NCBI GenBank assembly: GCA_963708775.1
Contig: CAVPTI010000021.1
Span: 119,236-183,235, forward strand
Source: JAGVSR01 sp963708775
GTDB lineage: Bacteria > Pseudomonadota > Alphaproteobacteria > Rhizobiales > Hyphomicrobiaceae
Direction: 5' to 3'
Length of the DNA stretch: 64,000 nucleotides
A program made the translations under genes and the position numbers. How positions within the stretch are numbered: position 1 is the stretch's first letter; every line of letters begins with the position of its first letter. The notes beneath the pieces are model-generated. The model was not told the DNA's origin and made no database searches. It saw only the letters and a list, made by a program, of their open reading frames with translations. This document shows, one piece after another, positions 1 through 9,350 of the stretch.

Positions 1-398
1 CCAAGATAGCCGCGCGACGCGAGCGAGCGAACGAAGACGCCATCATCGTCCAGGGCTGCCGTCATGCGGATGCGATCGCCGAGGATCGCGCCGCCGGAGA
101 TGGGGCTCGAGGGATCGACGGCGATGACGGCGACGGTTTTGCCGGCCGCGCGCAATTCACGGATGACGGCATTGACGAGCGTTGATTTGCCGGCGCCGGG
201 TGGACCGGTGAAGCCCGCGACAAGTGCGTGGCCGAGATACGGCTGCAGCGCTTGCAGGAGAGCAGGAGCGCGCGGCGAGAGCCGCTCGAGTTCAGTGACG
301 GCTTCTGACACAGCGCGGCGCTCGCGCGCTGTGATGCGCGCGATGAGAGATTGGAGGTCCTCGGTTGAGGGGGAGGCGGTGGCGGCGTCTCGGGTCAT
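1..398 (-). CDS. meaB: Methylmalonyl-CoA mutase-associated GTPase MeaB (ArgK), N-terminal part
   Basis: The reverse strand reads from an ATG at 398 off the left edge of the window, so only about the first 132 residues are present. The P-loop GPPGAGKST is followed by AVIAVDPSSP and GGAILGDRIRM, the standard order of the G3E-family GTPase MeaB/ArgK. Known role of the family: G-protein chaperone that loads and protects adenosylcobalamin in methylmalonyl-CoA mutase or related mutases. The N-terminal helical part (about residues 1-45) precedes the P-loop as in full-length homologues. The rest of the gene and its mutase partner lie outside the window. Confidence 0.93.
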   Translation of the reverse strand, partial: MTRDAATASPSTEDLQSLIARITARERRAVSEAVTELERLSPRAPALLQALQPYLGHALVAGFTGPPGAGKSTLVNAVIRELRAAGKTVAVIAVDPSSPISGGAILGDRIRMTAALDDDGVFVRSLASRGYL

Positions 399-462
399 GA
401 CGTCCGCTGTACGTGACCGCGCTCACCGGTGCAACGGGGTGCGGCCACCGTCCACGGAACGA

Positions 463-852
463 TCAGAGAGCCGGCTTCCAGGCCTTCTCGTCCGGCTTGG
501 CATTCACCGAAGGCGGGGGCTGAGGCGCGCGACGCACAGTTTCACGGGGCGGGGATAAGTCGAGATTGCCTTGGCGGTCGTCGGGGAAATCGTTGTCGTC
601 GTCGTCGTAGTCGTTGTCCGTATCGTCTTTTTCGAAGCGTTCGTCGTCGTCGTCTTCGGCGCTGGGACGGCGGCGGAGGGGGGCTTCGTAGGCATCGTCG
701 TCGCCGGGATAGGGCTCGAACCCGCTGTCGTCGAAGTCACGATAAACGGTCTGGGCCGGGGCGGGGATAGCGGTTGTCGCGAGCGACAGGGCGGCCAGCG
801 CCAGGGCGGAGATGCGCAGCGCGTGCGGCCGATGGGATTGGCTGGGGGCCAT
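463..852 (-). CDS. Secreted acidic low-complexity protein, unknown function
   Basis: A 129-residue protein with a clear signal peptide (Arg/His N-region, Ala/Leu core, APAQT cleavage region near residue 34). The mature part is dominated by Asp/Glu runs such as EDDDDERFEKDDTDNDYDDDD and ends in a Pro-rich tail. The Asp run makes the opposite strand look like a valine-rich ORF, which is a shadow. I recognise no domain. The acidic run could bind divalent cations in the periplasm, but that is only inference. It lies between meaB and the M48 protease gene, all on the minus strand. Confidence 0.6.
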   Translation of the reverse strand: MAPSQSHRPHALRISALALAALSLATTAIPAPAQTVYRDFDDSGFEPYPGDDDAYEAPLRRRPSAEDDDDERFEKDDTDNDYDDDDNDFPDDRQGNLDLSPPRETVRRAPQPPPSVNAKPDEKAWKPAL

Positions 853-1024
853 GGCAAACTCCGGAGTTGTTCGTACGCCGCCGCGACTTGTCGAAAGAGT
901 ATAGCGGCGAATGCGGAAATGACCGCGATATTCCGGCAGTATCGCGGCTTGCCCCTGAACAGGGGATGAACGTGGCTTCTCTGAGAATAGCTCAAGGTTG
1001 CTAATGAGTTAGCAACAGGAGTCG

Positions 1025-1999
1025 TCAGTACCAGAGGCCAAGCCAACGGTATCGTGGCCGCAATGAGGCCGGTCCCATGCCGACAAGTGACACCATCGGC
1101 TTTTCGATGATAACGAGCGGATCTGCCGAGGGCAGGTGCGCAAGGTCGAGCAGGCGTGCGACGCGCTGGTCGGCCGGAGGGTGGGTCCGCAGCAGGGAGG
1201 GCTGAGGCACGCGGCGCGCTGGAACAGGCGGTGTCAGGTCCTCCCAGAAGTGGCCCGTGTACGTCTCGACCCGGCGTAGCGCCGACGCGAGCCCCATCGG
1301 ATCACCTGTCAAGGCGGCGGCCAGCCGGTCTGCCTCATATTCGCGGGCGCGCGACAACGCCAGCTGAAGCAAATTGATGGCGGCGGGGGTCAGATAGAGG
1401 ATTGCGATGGCAGTCCAGGCGATTGGCTCGAAGCCCCGGAGATAGGCGATGCCATTATAGGCGGCGAGCGCGAGCGCCAGATAGGAAAGCCCGTGCAGCA
1501 CCCGGGTGGCGAGATCGGCCAGTCCCATGATCCAGAGATCGCCGTTGCGGATGTGGCTTGTTTCGTGTGCGAGTACGCCGGCCAATTCGCGCAACGACAG
1601 CTGACGGACTAGCCCTTCGGAGATGGCGATCGCGGGGCGCGCGGGTGTGCCGGCCGCGAAGGCGTGCAGCGTCATGCTCGGGATCAAATAGAGATCGGGT
1701 CGTTGCACAAGGCCGGCACGCCAGGCGAGCACATCGACGAGGCTCGACAGCTGGCTGTCGTCGAGGGGCACGAGACGCGCGGAGTAGAGGCGCATCAGGG
1801 TTTCGGCGGGAACGCGCGGTGCGGCGAGCGTGAGTGCGACCAGGATAATGGCCACCGTGACGATGCCAGCGAGCCCGGCGAGTAGATAGGCGCTGACCCC
1901 AGCGGCGATGCCGAGGCCGATCAGGATCGTCAGCGAGTGGGCGATGTTGTGCGATAGCGGGCTAGGGCTCGGCAGGGCGGTCCGTTTGGATTTGAGCAT
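1025..1999 (-). CDS. M48 family zinc metalloprotease (HtpX-like)
   Basis: Predicted membrane-bound zinc endopeptidase of the M48/HtpX type, involved in membrane-protein quality control in this family. The catalytic motif HETSH followed by IRNGD is visible around residue 155, and the third zinc ligand region EYEADRLAA lies about 80 residues later. Two hydrophobic segments precede the catalytic domain and two follow it. The frame is open upstream to 2236, but the ATG at 1999 with an AGG-type ribosome site 8 bases upstream gives 324 residues, the usual family length; the upstream extension is arginine-rich and unlike the family. It may share a transcript with the LOG gene upstream. Confidence 0.88.
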   Translation of the reverse strand: MLKSKRTALPSPSPLSHNIAHSLTILIGLGIAAGVSAYLLAGLAGIVTVAIILVALTLAAPRVPAETLMRLYSARLVPLDDSQLSSLVDVLAWRAGLVQRPDLYLIPSMTLHAFAAGTPARPAIAISEGLVRQLSLRELAGVLAHETSHIRNGDLWIMGLADLATRVLHGLSYLALALAAYNGIAYLRGFEPIAWTAIAILYLTPAAINLLQLALSRAREYEADRLAAALTGDPMGLASALRRVETYTGHFWEDLTPPVPARRVPQPSLLRTHPPADQRVARLLDLAHLPSADPLVIIEKPMVSLVGMGPASLRPRYRWLGLWY

Positions 2000-2147
2000 G
2001 CGAGCCTCGTAAGGTGAGACGTGGCGCGGTCTCCGGCGGGCACGTGCCCGCCACCGGGGCAAGTGGCTGAGGAGGACCGCGCCACTGCAATGCAATAACG
2101 CCCAGGGGGGCGGAGTATTCCGGCCAGCCGACAGCCTTATGCTCGAA

Positions 2148-2173
2148 CCCTTTCCCTGCACGCAGGGAAAGGG
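2148..2173. repeat. Perfect inverted repeat between the LOG and M48 genes
   Basis: CCCTTTCCCTG (2148-2158) and CAGGGAAAGGG (2163-2173) form an 11-bp perfect stem with a 4-base loop. No T-run follows on either strand, so it is not a textbook Rho-independent terminator. It may stabilise the 3' end of the LOG transcript or belong to an intergenic palindromic repeat family. Confidence 0.5.
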
Positions 2174-2236
2174 GATCGGTTTGCGTCTTCCGGCCGGGCC
2201 GGCGACAGCGCCGTCAGAAGGCGACGCCCACATCAT

Positions 2237-2905
2237 CTAGAACTTGGCGAGGACGGCGTCGTCGTTTGCGGTCGAGGGTGCGAGTTCGAGCGCGGAGAGA
2301 AGGGTGGGGACAATTTGCTGGGCTTCCTGCACGACCTTGAAGCGAACTTCGAGGCCCGGCCGGATGAAGGTCTCATTGCGCATGTGGGCAAGGAGATTGA
2401 GGAAGGGCGACCAGAAGTCGGCGATGTTGGCGAGGATGACGGGCTTGGAGTGACGGCCGAGCTGCGACCACGTCAGCTGTTCGACCAGTTCTTCCAATGT
2501 GCCGATGCCGCCGGGAAGGGCAACGAAAGCGGCCGAATGATCGAACATGAGCTGCTTGCGCTCGTGCATGTCGCGCGTGACGATGAGATCGTTCACGTCT
2601 TTCAACATGTGTTCGCGTTCGGTGAGAAAAGTGGGAATGATGCCGGTGACATGACCGCCGGCGTCCAGCGTCGCGCGGGCCACCTCGCCCATGAGGCCCA
2701 GGCTTCCGCCGCCATACACGAGGCCAATGCCAGCTTCTGCCAGTGACTGGCCGAGAATTCGCGCCGCGGCAGCGTATGCGGGGCTGGTGCCGTGGCCGGA
2801 GCCGCAATAAACGCAGACGGAGCGGGCGGGGCGGTTTTCGCTATGGGGCTTTAGGGTTAACGAGCCATTCAAAGAATTGAGAGGTCTGGAGCTGTTGTTT
2901 TTCAT
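2237..2905 (-). CDS. TIGR00730 LOG-family Rossmann protein (nucleoside 5'-monophosphate phosphoribohydrolase type)
   Basis: A 222-residue protein with the two signatures of the LOG/lysine-decarboxylase-like family: VCVYCGSGHG near residue 32 and PGGIGTLEE (PGGxGTxxE) near residue 130. LYGGGSLGLMG completes the Rossmann nucleotide site. Characterised members cleave cytokinin riboside 5'-monophosphates or other nucleotides to the free base and ribose 5-phosphate; bacterial members are often annotated as lysine decarboxylase without support. The first 30 residues are a poorly conserved extension, so a start a little downstream is possible. It is divergent from the LysM-domain gene at 3094. Confidence 0.88.
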   Translation of the reverse strand: MKNNSSRPLNSLNGSLTLKPHSENRPARSVCVYCGSGHGTSPAYAAAARILGQSLAEAGIGLVYGGGSLGLMGEVARATLDAGGHVTGIIPTFLTEREHMLKDVNDLIVTRDMHERKQLMFDHSAAFVALPGGIGTLEELVEQLTWSQLGRHSKPVILANIADFWSPFLNLLAHMRNETFIRPGLEVRFKVVQEAQQIVPTLLSALELAPSTANDDAVLAKF

Positions 2906-3093
2906 CTGTTGTGCTCTCTTCGCATAGGCACGGCAGTTTTACATGGGAGGCCGCTGGGAATAAATCGAGGCCAAGTCCAAGTCGTTCCCTAATTAAGTGA
3001 CTTCTGATGCAGACCGGCGTGTGCCGCACGTTCGTCACGGACTTATAGCAGACAGGACTACGTGGTGATGACAGCAGAAAGCGGGCGCAGGCG

Positions 3094-4504
3094 ATGAACG
3101 GCCGGCGAGTGACGCGGCAAAGGCCGCCACACCTGCGCAAAGCAATTCTGGTCATGGCAGCGTGTTATCTTGCCCATCCTGTTGCGAAAGCAGGAGCCCA
3201 GGTGCCATCTGACGCGGCTCCCCCCACGATTGGTCAGGTCATCATCGATCCCGCGGGCGCATCGTATATCGAGGGCGAGGGGCGCCCTGGGGATGTCGTG
3301 GAACTCGTCTCCGACGATGTCGCGCTGGGCGTGGCGACTGTCGCGCAAAGTGGACAGTGGCGGATCGAGTTGAAGGCGGGGCTGAAGGCCGGCACGTATC
3401 GTATGCGTGCAGATGCGCGGGCGGCGGGTGCGGCGGGTCCGCGGGCCGCCGGGGATGAAATTCGCGTTGCCATTCCTGTGGGACTTCGCGGGCGCGGCGA
3501 GGTTCAGCACGACGCCCCAGCCAGCGAGACGGAGCGCGCGACGCGTCAGCGCGCTGAACAGCTCGCGGACGGTGCAGGGCAGGCGTTCGACGACATCACG
3601 CAACGCAAAAACTCAAACGGATCAGGCCGGAGCTTCTGCTGCCGCAGCTGTTGTTGCGCCCGACGTCGAGGAACCGATTGACCAGACAATGCGAGAGGGT
3701 GCGCTGGCGGTGGTCATCGAGTGGTTGAAGCGTTCGGCAAAGTCCTATCGGGAAGAGGTGGTACAAAAACTCCGCGTTGCGAAGTCAGAGACGGCTGCGC
3801 CAGATCTGCCGCAAGACGAGCGGCAAAACGCAATGGGTGATCCGGCGCCGGTCGCGCCGCCTGCCGAGACGCAATGGGCTGCAAAGACGATTGCGAAGGA
3901 GCGGGCAGAGGCTGAGGCGCGCCGGATCGAACTTGCCGAAGCCGAACTGGTGCGCAAGGCAGAACAAGCCGAGAAGACCGCGGCGGAGGCCTCTCAGAAA
4001 GAGGCGTTGAAGCGCAAACAAGCCGAGGAGTTGGCGCGGAAGAAGGCCGAGGCCGACAAGCGCATTGCGGAGGACCTGGAGCGGCTGAGGATGGCGAAGG
4101 AGGAGGCGGATCGCGCGAAAGCGCGCAAAGACGCCGAGCCGCGGCCGAAGACCTCGCCGCAAAAGGCAACGATTACGCTCGAGCGCTTCTATCTGCCGGG
4201 AGAAGAGCGGCCGAGGGCGGAGACGGCGTCAGAACGCGATACGCGGTCAGCCGGGGCAGCGAAGATGGATGCATCCGGTTCGCTTTCAGCGGCGGCTGGG
4301 CAGTGCGAACATGGCCACGTTGTGCATCGGCGCGGGCGCCGGTGGTATGTGACCGGCGTGGATGATACACTGTGGGACGTGGCGGAGCGGTTTTACGGAT
4401 CCGGTCTTGCCTATCCGCGTATCTATCGTGCGAACCGCAGACGGCTGTCGAGCCCACATATCGTGCGGCCGTGTCTTGCGCTGCGGATTCCCGGACGAGG
4501 GTAA
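3094..4504 (+). pseudogene. Secreted Ig-like/LysM-domain protein, frame broken by one extra A
   Basis: Two overlapping frames together encode one protein. 3094-3609 gives a signal-anchor region and a bacterial Ig-like domain (AGASYIEGEGRPGDVVEL to LKAGLKAGTYRMRA). From 3611 the next frame gives an Ala/Glu/Lys-rich coiled coil (about 110 residues of KAEQAEKTAAE type) and a C-terminal LysM domain (DTLWDVAERFYGSGLAYPRIYRAN). The frames meet in an A5 run at 3607-3611; removing one A restores a protein of about 469 residues. The architecture matches alphaproteobacterial cell-wall-binding proteins with LysM at the C-terminus. It is either a true frameshift or a homopolymer error, and I favour error because both halves are well preserved. 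Confidence 0.75.
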
Positions 4505-4668
4505 TGCAGCGGCCATGTGTCGCCATCGCCGCAGCACGCCAGAAACGTGCGTCACCGCCCTGACATAGACGGGTGGAAGTTGCCGGGTCTCGCCGCTAAG
4601 GTCGCGCGGCTGCCGGTTGCGTTCCTATCAGCGCCGCCCCCAATGATAAGCCCAAGGCCAACGACCAT

Positions 4669-6630
4669 ATGAATGCTCCGATCACGACACCGCGCGTGCC
4701 TGCACATGCCGCCGCAAAGGCCAAAGGTGAAAGTCCTAATCTGCTTGGCCTTTCGGCTGAGGCGGATCACTGGACGGTCTTCAAAGGACTGTTGCCGTTC
4801 GTCTGGCCGGAGGGGCGGCCGGATCTCAGGTTCAATGTGGCCCTCGCGTTCGTCATGCTGGTGCTGGCTAAGCTCGTCACCATCGCGATCCCCGTTGCTT
4901 TTAAATACACAATCGACTGGTTGACGGCGGATGCACCGAACCCGAATACGCTCGGGGCCGGACATTTGGCGGCGGGAGCGTCACTGCTGATCCTCGCATA
5001 CGGCGTGGGGCGCGTGCTCGCGATGGGCTTGAACCAGGTGCGCGACGTGCTCTTCACGAAAGTGGGGCAGCATGCGGTCCGCTCGCTCAACAACCGCACA
5101 TTCGAGCATCTGCACAAGCTGTCGCTGCGGTTCCATCTGGAGCGGCGGACGGGCGGGCTTTCGCGGGTGATCGAGCGGGGAACGCGGGGCGTCGATCTCA
5201 TTTTGCGCATGGGCATTCTTCAGCTCGCGCCGACGGCGCTGGAGCTGATCCTCGTCTGCGCGTTGCTGACCTATTATTTCAACTTCGGCTATGTGGTGAT
5301 CCTGCTTGTGACGATCGCCGCCTACATGTGGTTCACGTTCGCGGCGTCGGAGAAGCGGATCGCAATCCGGCGCGAGATGAACGAGAGCGACACGGACGCC
5401 AACACCAAGGCGATCGACAGTCTGCTCAACTTCGAGACCGTCAAGTACTTCGGCAACGAGGGCGTGGAGAGCGGCAGGTTCGATGCCGCCATGCGGCGTT
5501 ACGAGATCGCGGCGGTGAAGACATATACGTCGCTCGGGGTTCTCAACACGGGGCAGGCGCTGATCTTCACGGTCGGGATGACGATTGTGATGTGGCTGTC
5601 GGCGCGAGGTGTGATCGCGGGGACGCACTCGATCGGCGATTTCGTGATGATCAACGCGATGCTGATCCAGCTTTATATGCCGCTGAACTTCATGGGCATG
5701 GTGTATCGCGAGATCAAGCAGGGGCTCGTCGATCTGGAGATGATGTTCTCGCTCTTGGGAGAAGAAGCGGAAGTTCGGGATAAGCCGGGCGCCAAGCCAC
5801 TGGTGGTTTCGAAGGGGGAGATCCGCTTCGAGAACGTGGGATTTTCGTACGAGAAGGATCGGCGGATCCTGCGCGATGTGTCATTCGAGGTGCCGGCGGG
5901 GAAGATGGTGGCGATCGTTGGCCCATCGGGAGCCGGCAAGTCGACCATCTCGCGCATCTTGTTCCGGTTCTACGACATCCAATCCGGCCGGGTGACGATC
6001 GACGGGCAGGATATCCGCGACGTGACGCAAAAGTCCTTGCGAGCCGCAATTGGCGTGGTGCCGCAGGATACGGTGCTGTTCAACGATACGATCCTCTACA
6101 ACATTCGCTACGGGCGTCCCGATGCGTCGGACGAGGACGTGGTGGCGGCGGCGAAGATTGCGCAGATCGACGAGTTCGTGCAGACGCTGCCGCAGGGCTA
6201 CAAGACGATGGTGGGCGAGCGCGGGTTGAAGCTGTCGGGCGGCGAGAAGCAGCGCGTGGCAATCGCGCGGACGCTATTGAAGGGGCCGCCCATTCTGGTG
6301 CTCGACGAGGCGACAAGTGCGCTCGACAGTCATACGGAGAAGGAGATCCAGGATGCGCTGGATCGGGCCACGAAGGATCGCACCACGCTCGTGATCGCGC
6401 ACCGGCTGTCGACGATCGTGCATGCAGACAACATCGTCGTGCTGGACAAGGGTGAACTCGTCGAGCAGGGCACGCACGCGGAACTGATCGCAAAGGGCGG
6501 GCTTTATGCGAGCCTGTGGAGTCGACAGCGGCAGGCGGAGAAAGCGCGCGAGGAATTGGCGCTGGCGCTGGAAGAAGCGGAGCGGACAGGCGCGCTCAGG
6601 GCGGGTGACGTGGTGCTGCCAAAACTCTAA
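4669..6630 (+). CDS. ABC exporter of the ATM1/HMT type (fused permease-ATPase)
   Basis: A 653-residue half-transporter: six transmembrane segments (about residues 55-330) followed by a nucleotide-binding domain. Walker A GPSGAGKST, signature LSGGEKQRVAIARTLL, Walker B ILVLDEATSALD and switch His in VIAHRLST are all intact. The text resembles the ATM1/ABCB7 subfamily, for example the TM-domain stretch NFETVKYFGNE and RFRFYDIQSGRVTIDGQDI-type sequence. Family role: export of glutathione-linked sulfur or metal conjugates linked to Fe-S cluster maturation and metal resistance. The start ATG at 4669 is preceded by a 160-bp intergenic region. The next gene, a small membrane protein, follows after 38 bp and may be co-transcribed. 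Confidence 0.9.
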   Translation: MNAPITTPRVPAHAAAKAKGESPNLLGLSAEADHWTVFKGLLPFVWPEGRPDLRFNVALAFVMLVLAKLVTIAIPVAFKYTIDWLTADAPNPNTLGAGHLAAGASLLILAYGVGRVLAMGLNQVRDVLFTKVGQHAVRSLNNRTFEHLHKLSLRFHLERRTGGLSRVIERGTRGVDLILRMGILQLAPTALELILVCALLTYYFNFGYVVILLVTIAAYMWFTFAASEKRIAIRREMNESDTDANTKAIDSLLNFETVKYFGNEGVESGRFDAAMRRYEIAAVKTYTSLGVLNTGQALIFTVGMTIVMWLSARGVIAGTHSIGDFVMINAMLIQLYMPLNFMGMVYREIKQGLVDLEMMFSLLGEEAEVRDKPGAKPLVVSKGEIRFENVGFSYEKDRRILRDVSFEVPAGKMVAIVGPSGAGKSTISRILFRFYDIQSGRVTIDGQDIRDVTQKSLRAAIGVVPQDTVLFNDTILYNIRYGRPDASDEDVVAAAKIAQIDEFVQTLPQGYKTMVGERGLKLSGGEKQRVAIARTLLKGPPILVLDEATSALDSHTEKEIQDALDRATKDRTTLVIAHRLSTIVHADNIVVLDKGELVEQGTHAELIAKGGLYASLWSRQRQAEKAREELALALEEAERTGALRAGDVVLPKL

Positions 6631-6668
6631 GGGGCGGTTAACCGCGTGCTGAGGGGTTTTCTGTACGC

Positions 6669-7358
6669 TTGCCGGAAGATGAGGCGCAGGCGGCGGGCAT
6701 GCTGGCACAACTCGGCAACGGATTGAGACAGGCGGCGCGGCTCGTGTTCGCGGGTCTGCGGGTGCTTTGGCTGCTCGCGTGGTCGGCGTTGAGGCCGGTG
6801 CTGGTCATGGCATTGCAGGTTTTGGCCGCCCTCATTCTTCTATTCGAGGAGTGGGGTTGGAAGCCGCTGTCGGAGGCGCTGGCGTGGTTCGCGCGCTTTC
6901 GCATCATCGCTCGGCTCGAAGCTCTGATCATGCAGTTGCCGCCATACGCGGCGCTGTTCGTGTTCGCTCTGCCGACGGCGATCCTGTTTCCGTTGAAGCT
7001 GCTGGCGGTGTGGCTGCTGGCGAATGAGCAGTTCGCGGCGGCGACGGGGCTGTTCATCGGGGCGAAGGTCGCATCGACGGCGCTCGTTGCGCGGCTGTTC
7101 ATGCTGACGCGGCCGGCGCTGATGCAGATCGCGTGGTTTGCGCACGCGTACAACCGGTTCATGCCCTGGAAGGATCGCCTCTTTGCGCAGATCCGTGCCT
7201 CGTGGGTCTGGCGCTATGGCCGCATGGTGAAGACGCGCGTGCGGCTGGCGATCGGCCGGGCGTGGGCGAAGTGGAGGCCTGAGGTGCAGGCGCGCGCTGT
7301 TGCGTTGCGCGCGTGGTTGCGGGCGACGTGGGACGGTTACTTCGGCAGCAGGACGTAA
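6669..7358 (+). CDS. Integral membrane protein, unknown function
   Basis: A protein of 229 residues with three or four hydrophobic segments (LRVLWLLAWSALRPVLVMAL; LPPYAALFVFALPTAILF; FIGAKVASTALVARLFML) and a basic, Trp/Arg-rich C-terminal tail. The start is a TTG at 6669 or an ATG at 6699. It follows the ATM1-type exporter by 38 bp on the same strand, and its last 22 bases overlap the 3' end of the convergent antiporter gene. I recognise no named family; similar membrane proteins occur beside transporters in Hyphomicrobiales (inference). Confidence 0.7.
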   Translation: MPEDEAQAAGMLAQLGNGLRQAARLVFAGLRVLWLLAWSALRPVLVMALQVLAALILLFEEWGWKPLSEALAWFARFRIIARLEALIMQLPPYAALFVFALPTAILFPLKLLAVWLLANEQFAAATGLFIGAKVASTALVARLFMLTRPALMQIAWFAHAYNRFMPWKDRLFAQIRASWVWRYGRMVKTRVRLAIGRAWAKWRPEVQARAVALRAWLRATWDGYFGSRT

Positions 7359-8344
7359 ACGTAGGCGATGTAGCCGGCGAGGAGGGCGGTCCCTTCGAGG
7401 CGGCTGATGCGATAGCCGCTCCAGGCGACCGCGAACATGGCGGCGCTGGCGGCAAGCATGACGAAGTTATCGAAGGTTGCGATCTCGCGCGGAATATCGG
7501 TCGGAGAGAGAAGTCCGGTCACGCCGCCGATGCCAAGGATGTTGTAGATGTTGGAGCCCATGATGTTGCCGAGCGCGACATCGCCGTGCTTGCGGATGGC
7601 GGCGACGACGGACGTGACGAATTCAGGCATCGACGTGCCGACGGCGACGATGGTGAGGCCGATGACGGTTTCCGACATGCCGTAGGAGCGGGCGATGCCG
7701 ATCGCGCCATCGACGAGAAGCTTGCCGCCGAAAACGACGATGGCGAGCCCGCCGAGTGCCATGACGAGCGGTAGGACCGGGCCGAGCTTCTCGACCCAGG
7801 TTTTGGTCTCGTTCTGATGGCGGATCGGACCGTTATGCAGTTCGTCGTAGGCTTCGGCTTTTTCGAACGCGGAGGTGTGGCCGTCCGATGCAGCGGCGGG
7901 CGTCGTTTCCTGGCGGTAAGCGTAGAGAATGTAGGTGGCGAGCAGGCCGACGAAGATGACGCCGGTTATGCGATCGAGGGCGTAGGTGTAGCCGATGATC
8001 GTCAGCAGGAGCGCGGTGACGACGACGAAGACACCATCGCGGCGCAGCGCATTCGACTGGACGGCGACGGGCGTGATGATCGCGGACAGGCCGAGGATGA
8101 GAAGGATGTTGGCGATGTTGGACCCGACGATGTTGCCGACGGCGATGCCGGGCGAACCGGCCATGGCGGCTTGTACGCTGGTGACGAGTTCGGGGGTCGA
8201 GGTGCCGAAGCCGACAAGCGTCAGGCCGATGAGAAGTGGCGACATGCCGAGCCGTTCGGCGATGGCGACGGCGCCGCGCACGAGCAGTTCGCCGCCAATG
8301 ACGAGCAGCACAAGCCCGCCGAGTAAAAGGCCGATATCGGTCAC
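7337..8344 (-). CDS. Calcium/sodium antiporter (CaCA family, YrbG-like)
   Basis: A 335-residue ten-helix antiporter with the duplicated alpha repeats of the CaCA superfamily: GFGTSTPELVTS...GNIVGSNIANILL in the first half and VAVGTSMPEFVTS...GNIMGSNIYNILG in the second. The acidic residues in the two TPE/MPE motifs are the ion-binding glutamates. It exchanges Ca2+ for Na+ (or K+) at the inner membrane. The start is a GTG at 8344 giving VTDIGLLLGG. The gene converges with, and overlaps by 22 bp, the membrane protein upstream in the window, and serB lies directly behind its start. Confidence 0.9.
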   Translation of the reverse strand: MTDIGLLLGGLVLLVIGGELLVRGAVAIAERLGMSPLLIGLTLVGFGTSTPELVTSVQAAMAGSPGIAVGNIVGSNIANILLILGLSAIITPVAVQSNALRRDGVFVVVTALLLTIIGYTYALDRITGVIFVGLLATYILYAYRQETTPAAASDGHTSAFEKAEAYDELHNGPIRHQNETKTWVEKLGPVLPLVMALGGLAIVVFGGKLLVDGAIGIARSYGMSETVIGLTIVAVGTSMPEFVTSVVAAIRKHGDVALGNIMGSNIYNILGIGGVTGLLSPTDIPREIATFDNFVMLAASAAMFAVAWSGYRISRLEGTALLAGYIAYVYVLLPK

Positions 8345-8407
8345 GTGTCATTCCCCCTGGTTCGGCGCGCAACGTATCCGGAAGATGCGCCGTGGACAAA
8401 GTTTTCG

Positions 8408-9293
8408 TTAGTGGGTCGGCGACGGCAGTCCTTGAAGGTGGAGAAGGGCTGTCAGATCGGCATGGTCGATGACGGCGCCGGTGGGGGAGTTCAGCATCGC
8501 CGCCCGGACAGCCGGCTTGGCGCGGAACGCGACGCCAAGGCCTGCGGCTTGCAGCATTTGCATGTCGTTGGCTCCGTCGCCGACGGCAAGGACGTTCGTG
8601 GCGGCCAGACCATGTTCGGCGGCGAGGTCGAGCAGCAGGTCGCGCTTGGCTGTCGCATCGAGGATGGGTTCGAGAACGCGGCCTGTGAGGCGGCCGGTTT
8701 CGATTTCGAGGACGATTGCCGAAGTGCCGGTCGAAACCGAATCGTGCGGCGACCTGCTCGATGAAGACGGTGAAGCCGCCGGAGACGAGCGCGGTGACGG
8801 CGCCGTTGGCTCTCATGGTGGAGACAAGCGCCGCGGCACCCGGCATCGGCGTGATGCGTGCGGCAACCTCTTCGAGATGCGCCGTCGTGAGGCCTGAGAG
8901 CAGGGCCACGCGGTGACGGAGCGACTGCTTGAAATCGAGGTCTCCGCGCATGGTTGCCAGCGTGATGGCGGCGATCTCATCGCGGCGGCCGGCGAGGCTG
9001 GCCAATTCGTCGATCATCTCCTGCTCGATCACGGTCGATTCCATGTCGGCGACGAGGAATTTCTTTGCGCGGCATGAGGCCGGTACGACGTTGATGTCGA
9101 TGGGCAGGCCCGAGAGGGCGGGCTCGATCAATCGGCGGGTGACGGAGGCTTCGATATCGAACTGAAGTGCTGCGCGTGGCGCAAGCCAGCGGGGTTCGGC
9201 CTCAATGATCCTTTGGACGCGGCGACACGCGCTCTCGTCGAGTGCTCCGGATGCTGGGTCGGCGGTCAGGATGAGACGGGCTGGTTGGTGCAT
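8408..9293 (-). pseudogene. serB: Phosphoserine phosphatase SerB, frame broken by one extra base
   Basis: HAD-superfamily phosphatase for the last step of serine synthesis. From the ATG at 9293 the frame carries the nucleophile motif FLVADMESTVIEQEM, the SGGFT motif and FGFDRHFGN. At 8710-8711 one extra base (a CC on the coding strand) shifts the frame; the neighbouring frame then continues with GDGANDMQML (HAD motif IV) and DLTALLHLQG to a TAA at 8408. Removing the base gives a normal-length SerB of about 294 residues. Read as it stands, the shifted frame runs on antisense to the antiporter and yields a nonsense 486-residue product. Serine biosynthesis is normally needed, so a sequencing error is likely. 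It is divergent from miaA, with 57 bp between starts. Confidence 0.88.
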
Positions 9294-9350
9294 CGGTGTG
9301 GGGCTGGAAGCAGATGTGGCGCGTGCACTCTGCGTCGGTTAAGGAGGGCC

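Noticed and set aside
7833..9293. A 486-residue SerB fusion protein
   Set aside because: After residue 193 the frame is Arg/Pro-rich nonsense antisense to the antiporter gene; it results from the one-base shift in serB.
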